Below are positions 6,334 through 13,369 of a stretch of 13,369 nucleotides of DNA, one piece after another; position 1 is the stretch's first letter; each line of letters begins with the position of its first letter. The stretch lies in NCBI GenBank assembly GCA_023381895.1, contig JAMCTA010000100.1:1-13369 (forward strand). The letters are read 5' to 3'. The DNA comes from Chloroflexota bacterium (GTDB taxonomy: Bacteria; Chloroflexota; UBA4733). The notes beneath the pieces were generated by a model. It searched no databases. It saw only the letters and a program-made list of their open reading frames with translations, and was not told the DNA's origin. A program made the position numbers and the translations under genes.

Positions 6334-7467
6334 CTAGTCCGGCCAGGCAAAGGTCGTCACAAGATCCTGAGCGCGTCCACTCTGCGCGGAGCGATACCCG
6401 CTCTCGATGATGTCGATGACGTGGCGAGCGTGCTCTGCGGTGACGGGTGAAGGCACCCCGTCACGCACCCAATCCACGAGCTGCATGATGTCTTCGTAGA
6501 CGTGTTGCTCCTCGATGCGACGGTGAGCACCCACGACGTGTGGTAACACCCACTGCTGTCCGAGGCCGTCCGGAGCGGCATCCACAACCTCTCGTCTTGG
6601 GAAATTCAGTGGTTGGCCATTGAGTGAGAAATCAATGACGGATCCTGCCGTACCAAAGTAGCTGGGCTGGAAGCCACGCGTGATCCGGCCCGCAGCAGTG
6701 CCATAGACGAACGCGTACAGGCTCTCACCAAAGTCCAAGAGCATGACCGTGTTGTCATCGGCATCGCAGGGGACCGAGCACCCGCGGAACTCCCGCTCCG
6801 AGATGCGCACACCCGATAAGGCGGTGACACGCTTGGCAGGGCCCAGAACACTGGTGAGCTCGTGCAATGCATACACGGTCATGTCATAGAGTGGCCCCCC
6901 TCCAGGCTTGCGGAAGTACCACGACGGATCGATATTGGAGAGGGGATCGTTGCCTTGGCGCACACGCTCGCGCTCGTGATAGGTGCCAAAAGCAGCGCCA
7001 CACGCCGCCCAGCACAGCACACCGAGATCACCCTCTTGGATGAGCTGGCGAATGGCGCGTACGTGAGGTCGCAGGACTTGACCTGGTGACGCAACAATGC
7101 GCAACGCCCGTGCCTCAGCGAGCATGATGAGATCATTCGCTCCGGCTACGGTGGTGGTCATTGTCTTGTTGAAGTGAACGTGCTTACCGGCAAGCAGCGC
7201 TTGCTTCCCCTGCTCGTAGTGCAGGCCGATCGGTGAGGCGATTGTCACCGCATCGACGTCACCGCGAGCGAGCAGGTCTTCATAACTGGTGAAGGCCTTA
7301 GGGATGTCGAACTGCTCCGCGGCGGCCTGCGCCCGCCCGGGGACAGGGTCACAGACTGCAGCCAGCCGCACCTGATCCTGGATATCGTCCTGATGGAGGT
7401 GCGGGAGGATACCGCGTACGGCGATGCTCCCCGCTCCTACAACGCCCAGCCGTAACGGATCTGTCAT
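6334..7467 (-). CDS. Gfo/Idh/MocA-family NAD(P)-dependent oxidoreductase
   Basis: The 377-residue protein has an N-terminal Rossmann fold with LGVVGAGSIAVRG (residues 7-19) for the dinucleotide, and VTIASPIGLHYEQ, where the family binds the nicotinamide side. The usual EKP catalytic motif appears as HVHFNKTMTTT, keeping Lys101 but not Glu or Pro. The C-terminal alpha/beta domain contains GGGPLYDMTVYALHEL, with Asp195 and His202 at the places of the family's substrate-site Asp and His. Such enzymes oxidise or reduce a hydroxyl of a sugar, inositol or sugar derivative; the exact substrate is not readable. ATG 7467 is chosen because a GGAGGG site precedes it and the Rossmann strand follows at once. 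The site overlaps the stop codon of the upstream aldolase/SDR gene (10-bp gap), so the two are co-translated members of one operon. Confidence 0.9.
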   Translation of the reverse strand: MTDPLRLGVVGAGSIAVRGILPHLHQDDIQDQVRLAAVCDPVPGRAQAAAEQFDIPKAFTSYEDLLARGDVDAVTIASPIGLHYEQGKQALLAGKHVHFNKTMTTTVAGANDLIMLAEARALRIVASPGQVLRPHVRAIRQLIQEGDLGVLCWAACGAAFGTYHERERVRQGNDPLSNIDPSWYFRKPGGGPLYDMTVYALHELTSVLGPAKRVTALSGVRISEREFRGCSVPCDADDNTVMLLDFGESLYAFVYGTAAGRITRGFQPSYFGTAGSVIDFSLNGQPLNFPRREVVDAAPDGLGQQWVLPHVVGAHRRIEEQHVYEDIMQLVDWVRDGVPSPVTAEHARHVIDIIESGYRSAQSGRAQDLVTTFAWPD

Positions 7468-7477
7468 CGTCACCCTC

Positions 7478-9538
7478 CTAGCGTACGTAGGCAGCAGCGA
7501 CGCCACCATCGACGGTGAGCACGCCGCCAGTGGTCTTGCTCGAGCCCCGGCTTGCAAAGAAGAAGATTGCCTCAGCGATGTCCTCAGGGAACACATTGAC
7601 CTTGAGCGTCGTGCGCGCTCGGTAGTATGCCTCGAGCTCTTCCGGATTGATGCCGTAGGTGGCCGCGCGCTCGGCGCGCCAGCGGCCATCCCAGATGCTT
7701 GACCCTTGTAGCACCGCATCGGGCAGTACGGAGTTAACACGAATCCCTGCCGCACCTCCCTCTTCAGCGAGACAGCGGGCAAGATGGAGCTCGGCCGCCT
7801 TGGCTGCCGAGTAGGCAGCGGCGTTGCGGCCGGCGACCACCGAGTTCTTCGAGGCGACGAAGATCAGGTTGCCGCCGATGCCCTGAGCACGCCACAGCCG
7901 GAACGCTTCGCGAGCAACGAGGAAATACCCAGTCGCTAGCACATTCTGGTTACGCTCCCACATGCTGAGGGTGGTCTCTTCGATGGGAGCGGAGCTTGCG
8001 ATGCCTGCATTGTTGACGGCGATGTCGACGCCACCGTACGCCAGGATCGTGCGCTGGAAGGCACTGATGACCGCTTCTTCACACGTGACATCACATTGCA
8101 GTGCCAGCCCTCGAGCCAGACCGTAGCGATTACACAGCTCCGTCGCGACGGTCTCGGCGCCTTCGCAGTTGAGATCGACGATAGCGACGTGCGCTCCTTC
8201 TTGCGCTAACCGTCGCGCTACTGCCCGACCGATCCCCGAAGCGCCACCGGTGACAAGAGCTATTTTGCCGACCATCTCGCGCGGCGCGGGCTTCAAGGTA
8301 AGCTTGTAGAGTTCGAGAGGCCAGTACTCTACGGCAAATGACTCGGCGGGACTGAGCGACGTGAAGCCGCCAAAGGCCTGACCAGCACGCATCACCGCAA
8401 TGGCACGATGATAGAGCTGCCGCGACACATCTGCTGCCTGAGCATCACTGCCGGATGTAATCATCCCGATTCCAGGAATGAGGATGACCCGTGGCACCGG
8501 CGGGAACATGCGGTCACCGACCTGGGCATGCTCCTCAAAGTAGGCTTGATACTGTGCTGTGAACTGCTCGATTCCCGCCCGACAACATTCGAATAGTGCG
8601 CTGGCCCCCTCTTCCAGTCGCCAGTCCACCCATAACGGGACTCGCTTGGTGTGGACGAGATGATCCGGACAGGCTGCACCGACCTGGGAGAGCTCATGCC
8701 CGGCGCGAGATCCTACGAATTCGAGCACATCTGGGTCTGTAGTGACCTGCAGAATCATGGGACCACTGGCGGAGCAAGCTCCACGCAGGATGGGAAGCAG
8801 CTGCAGCAGTAGTGCATTGCGCTGCGCCGGCTCCAGGGGTGGTATGGCGATGCTACCGAAGGGTTGAGCTGGAAGATGCTGGCGGATGTATTCTTCTGCT
8901 TCACCAATGATCTTGAGGGTCTGTTCGTAGCAAGACCGAGAAGTGTCTCCCCAGGTGACCAGCCCATGCTTCCCCATGACTACGCACTCCACCGCAGGGT
9001 TCTCGCGGACGGCCTGACCGATCTGCTGAGCGAGGGTGAACCCAGGCCGGATGTAGTCAACCCACGTCGCTCGATCACCATAGACGGCGCGCATCAACTC
9101 CCGACCATTCGGTGCGCAAGCGAGGGCGATGATGGCATCGGGATGGGTGTGGTCGACGTGCTGGGCTGGTACAAAGGCGTGGAGCAACGTCTCAATCGAC
9201 TGCCGTGGCCGTCCGGGCTCGAAGGTAGTGCGCTCGAGATAGGCGACCATCTCTTCATCCGTCATGCTGTGCCGGGCGAAGAGCGGAAGAACTTCATCTA
9301 GCTTCAGACCGGCGAAGCCGCGCTCGGTGATCGTCCCAAGGTCCGAGCCACTCCCTTTCACCCATAGCACCTCCACTGAGCGCCCCAGGTGATCGATCTC
9401 TTTCGACTTGACCGAGGTATTGCCCCCATAGATGTTGCAGACGCTGCGATCGCTGCCCAACAGGCGGGAGCGATAGGTGACGGCAACAAGCCCCTCATCA
9501 GCGGGGGCGCTGGAATCATCCCAGAGGTTCTTTGGCAT
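7478..9538 (-). CDS. Bifunctional class II aldolase / short-chain dehydrogenase (RhaEW/YuxG type)
   Basis: The 686-residue fusion has a class II aldolase/adducin domain in residues 1-415: GGNTSVK (38-44), WVKGSGSDLG (59-68), zinc ligands His130 and His132 (HVDHTHPD), and His191 (GKHGLVTWGD). Residues 422-686 form a short-chain dehydrogenase: nucleotide loop TGGASGIG (430-437), NNAG (509-512), Ser563, Tyr576 and Lys580 (AAYSAAK), and the C-terminal TVDGGV. Characterised relatives split L-rhamnulose-1-phosphate to DHAP and L-lactaldehyde and oxidise the lactaldehyde. Here no rhamnose kinase, isomerase or transporter is in view, so another 1-phosphoketose is possible. The start is ATG 9538, behind a purine-rich tandem repeat serving as ribosome site. 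It lies between the regulator gene and the Gfo/Idh/MocA gene on the same strand, in one probable operon. Confidence 0.92.
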   Translation of the reverse strand: MPKNLWDDSSAPADEGLVAVTYRSRLLGSDRSVCNIYGGNTSVKSKEIDHLGRSVEVLWVKGSGSDLGTITERGFAGLKLDEVLPLFARHSMTDEEMVAYLERTTFEPGRPRQSIETLLHAFVPAQHVDHTHPDAIIALACAPNGRELMRAVYGDRATWVDYIRPGFTLAQQIGQAVRENPAVECVVMGKHGLVTWGDTSRSCYEQTLKIIGEAEEYIRQHLPAQPFGSIAIPPLEPAQRNALLLQLLPILRGACSASGPMILQVTTDPDVLEFVGSRAGHELSQVGAACPDHLVHTKRVPLWVDWRLEEGASALFECCRAGIEQFTAQYQAYFEEHAQVGDRMFPPVPRVILIPGIGMITSGSDAQAADVSRQLYHRAIAVMRAGQAFGGFTSLSPAESFAVEYWPLELYKLTLKPAPREMVGKIALVTGGASGIGRAVARRLAQEGAHVAIVDLNCEGAETVATELCNRYGLARGLALQCDVTCEEAVISAFQRTILAYGGVDIAVNNAGIASSAPIEETTLSMWERNQNVLATGYFLVAREAFRLWRAQGIGGNLIFVASKNSVVAGRNAAAYSAAKAAELHLARCLAEEGGAAGIRVNSVLPDAVLQGSSIWDGRWRAERAATYGINPEELEAYYRARTTLKVNVFPEDIAEAIFFFASRGSSKTTGGVLTVDGGVAAAYVR

Positions 9539-9542
9539 TTCT

Positions 9543-9560
9543 CTACTCTTCCTACTCTTC
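9543..9560. repeat. Exact 9-bp tandem duplication at the ribosome site of the aldolase/SDR gene
   Basis: CTACTCTTC occurs twice head to tail (9543-9551, 9552-9560). In the mRNA this is GAAGAGUAG twice, ending 4 bases before the ATG at 9538. The distal copy, preceded by G, offers GGAAGAG as Shine-Dalgarno-like sequence. It may be a slippage product that tunes translation. Confidence 0.6.
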
Positions 9561-9695
9561 CACGGTTGCTCGAATCACTCGTGCAGGTCAGACGAAGGCC
9601 CAGCACTTCTGCTCATACGATTCCATCTGGTGGCACACGATTGAAGTCCCGTGGCTCCGGTCGCCAGCAAGCCAGGATTCTCCTACGCCAGATCG

Positions 9696-10676
9696 TCATT
9701 GGGAGCGCAGATCGGGTAGCTCGCTCGGTGATGAGCCAGGTTGATGGCGCGGTCCCTTACACACGAGAGCATCTTGAATGAGACGGACCGCACCTTCCGC
9801 TCGCGCGGTGTTGCGACGCATGAGGCAGACACACAGTGCATCAATGAGCGTGAGCTGCACCACCCGTACAGGCACAGCATCTTGTCGCCATTTGGGCTGA
9901 CGCGACGCGGTGAAGAGGCAGATATTGGCGAGTCGTCCCAGACGGGCACGCGGAAAGTTAGTAATTGCAATTACCGTCGCACCGGCACGCTTCGCGATGA
10001 GCGCCGCATCGAGCGTCTCCTGCATCTCGCCTGAGAAGGAAATCGCGATGACCACATCGCCCGAGGTCAGCACGGCACTTCGCGCCACTTGGAGATGGGC
10101 ATCGACTTCTGCGTGAGCCGCTACACCGACACGCAAGAGTCGATACGCAGCATCAACCGCTATGGGGCTTGAGGAGCCGATACCAAAGCAGTAGACCATG
10201 TGCGCCTGTGCGAGCGCGTCGGCGGCTCGCTCGATAGCAGCCACGTCGAGCACCTGCAGCGTCTCGAGCAGAGACTGAATAGAGAGGCGAAAGACGCCCT
10301 CCACGATGTCCTCCGTAGAGCGCGCTGTGGTGGGATCGGCCGTTTCCTCCTGTACCGGTTCCAAACCCTGGACGTGCGACCGCACAACCTCCTCGATAAG
10401 GCGGCGGCGAAACTCGGCATAGCCGTGGCAGCTTGCAGCGTGCGTGAGGCGAGTCACCGACGCGACACTAACGCCGACCGCCTCTGCGAGCTCCGTAATA
10501 GTGAGATGGCGGCTGCGATCGGTGTTGTCGATGACGAACGACGCAACGCGCCGCTCAGCAGGTCGCAGCTGGGGAAGCAAGCTGCGGAGCACGAGCGTGA
10601 TCGGTTGCTTCACATCGTAGTCGGAGCCAGCATCAGTGATAGGGACGGCTGGCTGCACCCAACTTTCCCTTCTCAT
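9696..10676 (-). CDS. MurR/RpiR-family transcriptional regulator (HTH plus SIS domain)
   Basis: The protein of about 326 residues has an HTH_6 domain at roughly residues 30-105 (LRSLLPQLRPAERRVASFVI, then LTITELAEAVGVSVASVTRL). A SIS phosphosugar-binding domain lies at about 155-285: VYCFGIGSSSPIAVDAAYRL, then DVVIAISFSGEMQETLDAA and AGATVIAITNF. Members bind phosphosugars and usually repress the neighbouring catabolic operon. The placement, upstream on the same strand as the aldolase/SDR and oxidoreductase genes with a 157-bp gap, fits such a local regulator. The start is uncertain: ATG 10676 is given, but GTG 10724 (13 bases after the predicted transcription start) and GTG 10658 (behind AAGGGA) are also open. 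The tail after residue 300 is Pro/Ser-rich and unlike the domain. Confidence 0.88.
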   Translation of the reverse strand: MRRESWVQPAVPITDAGSDYDVKQPITLVLRSLLPQLRPAERRVASFVIDNTDRSRHLTITELAEAVGVSVASVTRLTHAASCHGYAEFRRRLIEEVVRSHVQGLEPVQEETADPTTARSTEDIVEGVFRLSIQSLLETLQVLDVAAIERAADALAQAHMVYCFGIGSSSPIAVDAAYRLLRVGVAAHAEVDAHLQVARSAVLTSGDVVIAISFSGEMQETLDAALIAKRAGATVIAITNFPRARLGRLANICLFTASRQPKWRQDAVPVRVVQLTLIDALCVCLMRRNTARAEGAVRLIQDALVCKGPRHQPGSSPSELPDLRSQ

Positions 10677-10743
10677 AATGTTCTTGGTCGGGCACGCACC
10701 GGACACCAAAGAAAGATACGTCACGACCTACAGCGAGTCAAGC

Positions 10744-10772
10744 ATTATCACACCTCTAGGTCAGCCGGTAAA
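10744..10772 (-). promoter_or_regulatory. Sigma-70-type promoter of the RpiR-aldolase-oxidoreductase operon
   Basis: On the minus strand, TTTACC (10772-10767, -35) is followed after exactly 17 bases by GATAAT (10749-10744, -10), which is preceded by TG in the extended -10 position. Transcription would begin near 10737, just upstream of the regulator's possible starts. An ACCT-CT-AGGT inverted repeat (10752-10761) lies in the spacer and could be an operator. Confidence 0.6.
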
Positions 10773-10984
10773 TCATATTGCAGTCGAGTGGTGTGGTGAC
10801 CAGCGGCCTATCCCATCAAGGTGTCTATCGTGCTTCTGGTCAGTCTTAACATCCGCGTGTCACGACGACTCCTGTAAAGGTCTGCTGTATGTGCTTCCGC
10901 TTGTCGTCACGGGTTGAGCGATTACTGTCGCAGCAAAGCACAGGTTCTGAGCACAGCACCCGCGTTGATTCCAAGACAAGTCAA

Positions 10985-11002
10985 GGCTCGACCGGTCGAG
11001 CC
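10985..11002. promoter_or_regulatory. Perfect 18-bp palindrome, candidate operator
   Basis: GGCTCGACCGGTCGAGCC reads identically on both strands with no spacer. It lies in the divergent spacer, 168 bp before the GNAT fusion start and over 200 bp upstream of the sugar-operon promoter. A perfect 18-bp palindrome is the shape expected of a dimeric repressor site, possibly that of the RpiR-family regulator. Direct evidence of binding is not available from sequence. Confidence 0.55.
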
Positions 11003-11170
11003 CATCCTGCGCTAGCGATTCCCGTGCTGCGAGCTGACCAGGCCATCGGGCGAGTGCCGGCGCTGGTGTCGACTCTGGGACGGTACACTGCAAAATCCTT
11101 GGAATTCGGGAGGCAAACAAGTCCGTACGCATCCCGGCACGCACGTGTGACGCCAGTGAAGGGGGCACCT

Positions 11171-13369
11171 GTGGTAGAGCCGGCGAATCGATCTGTGGCG
11201 TTCCGGCGGATCACGGAACTCCAGGAGTCAGACCTGCCCATGGTCGTGCGGATGCTGCAGGACAGCCAGGAAGGGTGGCCGGGGGGATTCTTTGCGGGCT
11301 ACACCATCTCGGCAGAGATGATCCGTCAGATCCTTGAGGAGGAGACCCCCACTGCAGTCTTCCTCTCCTGGGAAGGCGACGCTGTTGCCGCCTTCTGCAC
11401 CGTGAGTGACTGGCCCCACGACAATGCCGCTTACATCAACCTGTTGAACTCATCCGCCCACTTCCGGGGTCGGGGTCACGGGCGCGATCTGCTCCGCACG
11501 GTGATCCAGCGCTGCACTGCGCAAGGTTACGATCGCGTGGACTTGCATACGTGGTCGGGCAACTTCCGCGCAGTACCGCTCTACAAGAAAACGGGATTCT
11601 TCTGGGTGCCCGACACCTCTGTGCACATGCAGAACTACCTGCCGCTGCTGCTGCGTGTCCCGCAGCTGCAGCAGTTCTGGGAGGAGGTCGACCCTTATCG
11701 CGACTTTGTGCGTGATCTGTCAATAGGTGAAGACCGAATGTATCTCGGGGGCATGCTCGTCTATATCTACGAGTTCCGGCACGGCACACGCTTCTTCCGA
11801 GCAGTGATCGACGTCACAGCGCGAGCGCTCACCGCTCTTGAGACGGAGCGCTGGAAGGTAAGCTGCACCGTCCCTACGCGACACCTCGCGCAGAGCGTTC
11901 CGTTGACGGCACGCTGGGAGATCGAGAACCACCTCTCAGCACCACTCCCGTTCGTACTCGCCGCGACAGGGGGTGGTGGGATCCACGTGACACAGGAGAC
12001 GCAGGGCTCTGTGGAGCACGCTGCGCAGTGGCAAGCGACAGTCGCAGCTCCCCCTGACCTCAACATTCCAGAGCCAGGGGCAGAGCAGCCGGGCATCTAT
12101 TCAACGCTGTTCCTAGAAGGGCAGCCGCTCCATCTCAGGACGGGTTTGCAGGTGTACCCGGTGGTGACCATACGCTCAGCACCGGAGCGCATCCAGCTCC
12201 GGCCGGGGCGAGAGCGTGAGATCCGTCTCGAACTGCAAAACACCCTGCAAGAGGAGATCACGCTCGAGCTCCAGGCATTCACTTCCCCTGGTCTCACGGT
12301 GGAGCTCGGCACGAAGGCACCAGTACGCATTCTCGCGGAAAGTGTGGGGGAAGTCACCCTGGGACTACGTGCCGCTCAGAATGGGCTGGGCTACCTCGAG
12401 CTTCAGGGCAGCGTGACCCGCGCCCAGGGGGTGGTGTCACTCCCTCCCGTTCGCCTGACTGTCGCCGTAGTCGACTGGGGGCAAGCCGTCTGGTTCGAGA
12501 CACTAGCCCCGCGACCACGCTTTAGCGAGGATCTCACACAGGGGCGTGAAGTGCGCTTGGAGACTGCCCACCAGCGCCTCGTGCTCAGCACCCAGGCCGG
12601 GCACTTTTCAGTCGAAGATCCAGAGACGAACACTACACAAATATCGGGAAGGCTCACGTTTCGTCCGCCTCTGCGCTGGAACGAGCAGGAGGAGCTCCGT
12701 CACAGCGTGACGGGGGTCGTCTCAGGTGGAACGGGAAGCCTGCGTGTCACGACGTGCCTGCCGTCCCTCCCGGGGGTCGTGGTCGAGCACACCCTCACGC
12801 TACTCGGCGGGGGGATCCTTCGAATCGACGCAATGGTGAGCAACGGCGGAATGGCACCGTGTGATCTGCAACTGGGCGTCAGTGCGTACGGAGGTGGTGA
12901 GCAGGTGACCATGCCACTGCGGGAGGGGCTGGTACAGGATGCTTCTCTGGAGTGGCCCGATTGGCACGACCCCGCGCTCTTCACATCAGAGCGCTTCGCG
13001 GAGCACTGGCTCGCACGTTCGGATAGTGGTCAGGTCGCGGGGCTCGTCTGGGAGCGTGCGACCCTCGTGCGGCCTTCCAGCGATCGTTTGGGGACAGTGC
13101 GACAACACCTCAGCACACTCGCCCCTGGGGAACAGAGAGTGATAGGAGCGGTCTACCTCTATGGAGGACTGGGAAGTTGGCAGCAAGTCCGCCAGCTCTG
13201 GCAGCAGCGCATCGCCACCAAGGCAGACGGTGCCGCCCCGATCTTCCCCCGCTCCAGCGTGTCGCTGCTTGGGCCACACGATGCTCCGGCACTCTTTACG
13301 GGCCGTCCTCAAGAGCTGCGGTTCCAGTCGTTCTACGCACGCCCCATTCAGGGTGAGCTCACGTTCACC
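11171..13369 (+). CDS. GNAT N-acetyltransferase fused to large beta-sandwich modules, 3' end beyond the window
   Basis: The frame is open for 733 codons from GTG 11171 (AAGGGGG site upstream) to the right edge. Residues 8-155 are a GNAT fold: motif A HFRGRGHGRDLL with the acetyl-CoA loop RGRGHG (99-104), then LHTWSGNFRAVPLYKKTGFF (125-144), which carries the usual Asn and Tyr near the C-terminus. There is no signal peptide, so it should act in the cytoplasm. Residues about 332-432 look like an immunoglobulin-like (NEW3-type) domain (IQLRPGREREIRLELQN). Residues about 445-665 resemble a galactose-mutarotase-like sandwich (GILRIDAMVSNGGMAPCDLQ). Another strand-rich module begins near 695. Sugar binding is suggested by fold resemblance and by the divergent sugar operon, not shown. 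The acetyl acceptor is unknown. The GNAT call is firm, the rest tentative. Confidence 0.82.
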   Translation, partial: MVEPANRSVAFRRITELQESDLPMVVRMLQDSQEGWPGGFFAGYTISAEMIRQILEEETPTAVFLSWEGDAVAAFCTVSDWPHDNAAYINLLNSSAHFRGRGHGRDLLRTVIQRCTAQGYDRVDLHTWSGNFRAVPLYKKTGFFWVPDTSVHMQNYLPLLLRVPQLQQFWEEVDPYRDFVRDLSIGEDRMYLGGMLVYIYEFRHGTRFFRAVIDVTARALTALETERWKVSCTVPTRHLAQSVPLTARWEIENHLSAPLPFVLAATGGGGIHVTQETQGSVEHAAQWQATVAAPPDLNIPEPGAEQPGIYSTLFLEGQPLHLRTGLQVYPVVTIRSAPERIQLRPGREREIRLELQNTLQEEITLELQAFTSPGLTVELGTKAPVRILAESVGEVTLGLRAAQNGLGYLELQGSVTRAQGVVSLPPVRLTVAVVDWGQAVWFETLAPRPRFSEDLTQGREVRLETAHQRLVLSTQAGHFSVEDPETNTTQISGRLTFRPPLRWNEQEELRHSVTGVVSGGTGSLRVTTCLPSLPGVVVEHTLTLLGGGILRIDAMVSNGGMAPCDLQLGVSAYGGGEQVTMPLREGLVQDASLEWPDWHDPALFTSERFAEHWLARSDSGQVAGLVWERATLVRPSSDRLGTVRQHLSTLAPGEQRVIGAVYLYGGLGSWQQVRQLWQQRIATKADGAAPIFPRSSVSLLGPHDAPALFTGRPQELRFQSFYARPIQGELTFT

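Larger units (their letters stand above)
10677..11170. other. Long divergent regulatory spacer between the sugar operon and the GNAT fusion gene
   Basis: Nearly 500 bases separate the two divergent starts, and no frame here resembles a protein. It contains the sigma-70-like promoter of the minus-strand operon (10744-10772) and the perfect palindrome at 10985-11002. For the GNAT gene I find only a TACACT hexamer at 11085-11090 without a matching -35 box. The length and symmetry elements mark it as the probable control region for both transcription units. Confidence 0.55.

Noticed and set aside
7468..7782. N-terminal extension of the MocA-type oxidoreductase to 482 residues
   Set aside because: The extra 105 codons overlap the 3' end of the aldolase/SDR gene, resemble no domain, and the ATG at 7467 has a proper ribosome site followed at once by the Rossmann strand.
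10200..10799. Plus-strand open frame of 199 codons
   Set aside because: Antisense to the RpiR regulator, whose HTH and SIS motifs are clear.
11436..12357. Several minus-strand frames under the GNAT fusion
   Set aside because: They are short, overlapping and Arg/Ser/Ala-rich, while the plus strand has one uninterrupted frame with GNAT motifs.
1..13369. CRISPR array, tRNA or rRNA
   Set aside because: No regularly spaced repeats, no tRNA-like T-loop with matching acceptor stem and no rRNA-like sequence were seen on reading both strands.

Overview
The window looks like chromosomal DNA of a moderately GC-rich bacterium. The gene repertoire suggests Chloroflexota (Ktedonobacteria/Thermomicrobia-like): a coiled-coil CHAP hydrolase, an S9 peptidase with WSPDG propeller repeats, a UbiE-like methyltransferase of the FDRWARTYD type, and a RhaEW-type aldolase/SDR fusion. 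This placement is an inference. There is no rRNA, tRNA or CRISPR array that I can see.

Left part (1-1822, minus strand): the 5' end of a TetR-family regulator runs off the left edge and is preceded by a perfect TetR-type inverted-repeat operator. Upstream of it lies a complete exported coiled-coil/CHAP peptidoglycan hydrolase resembling PcsB.

Middle part (about 2.0-6.2 kb): a zone of gene decay. It holds a multiply broken S9 (prolyl-oligopeptidase-like) peptidase, a C-terminal remnant of a DDE transposase abutting an IstB (IS21-type helper ATPase) remnant on the other strand, a methyltransferase with one N-terminal frameshift, and an MBL-fold/double-rhodanese sulfur enzyme split by one frameshift. 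Conserved motifs are still readable in all of them.

Right part (6.3-13.4 kb): intact and tightly organised. On the minus strand lie a MurR/RpiR-type regulator (HTH plus SIS), a bifunctional class II aldolase/short-chain dehydrogenase, and a Gfo/Idh/MocA oxidoreductase. The last two are only 10 bp apart. Together they suggest uptake-independent catabolism of a sugar phosphate or deoxysugar under control of a phosphosugar-sensing repressor. Divergently, on the plus strand, a very large protein runs off the right edge. It has a GNAT acetyltransferase domain fused to more than 500 residues of beta-sandwich-like sequence. The roughly 490-bp divergent spacer carries a good sigma-70 promoter for the sugar operon and a perfect 18-bp palindrome. 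The GNAT fusion and its pairing with the sugar operon are the most unusual part of the window.
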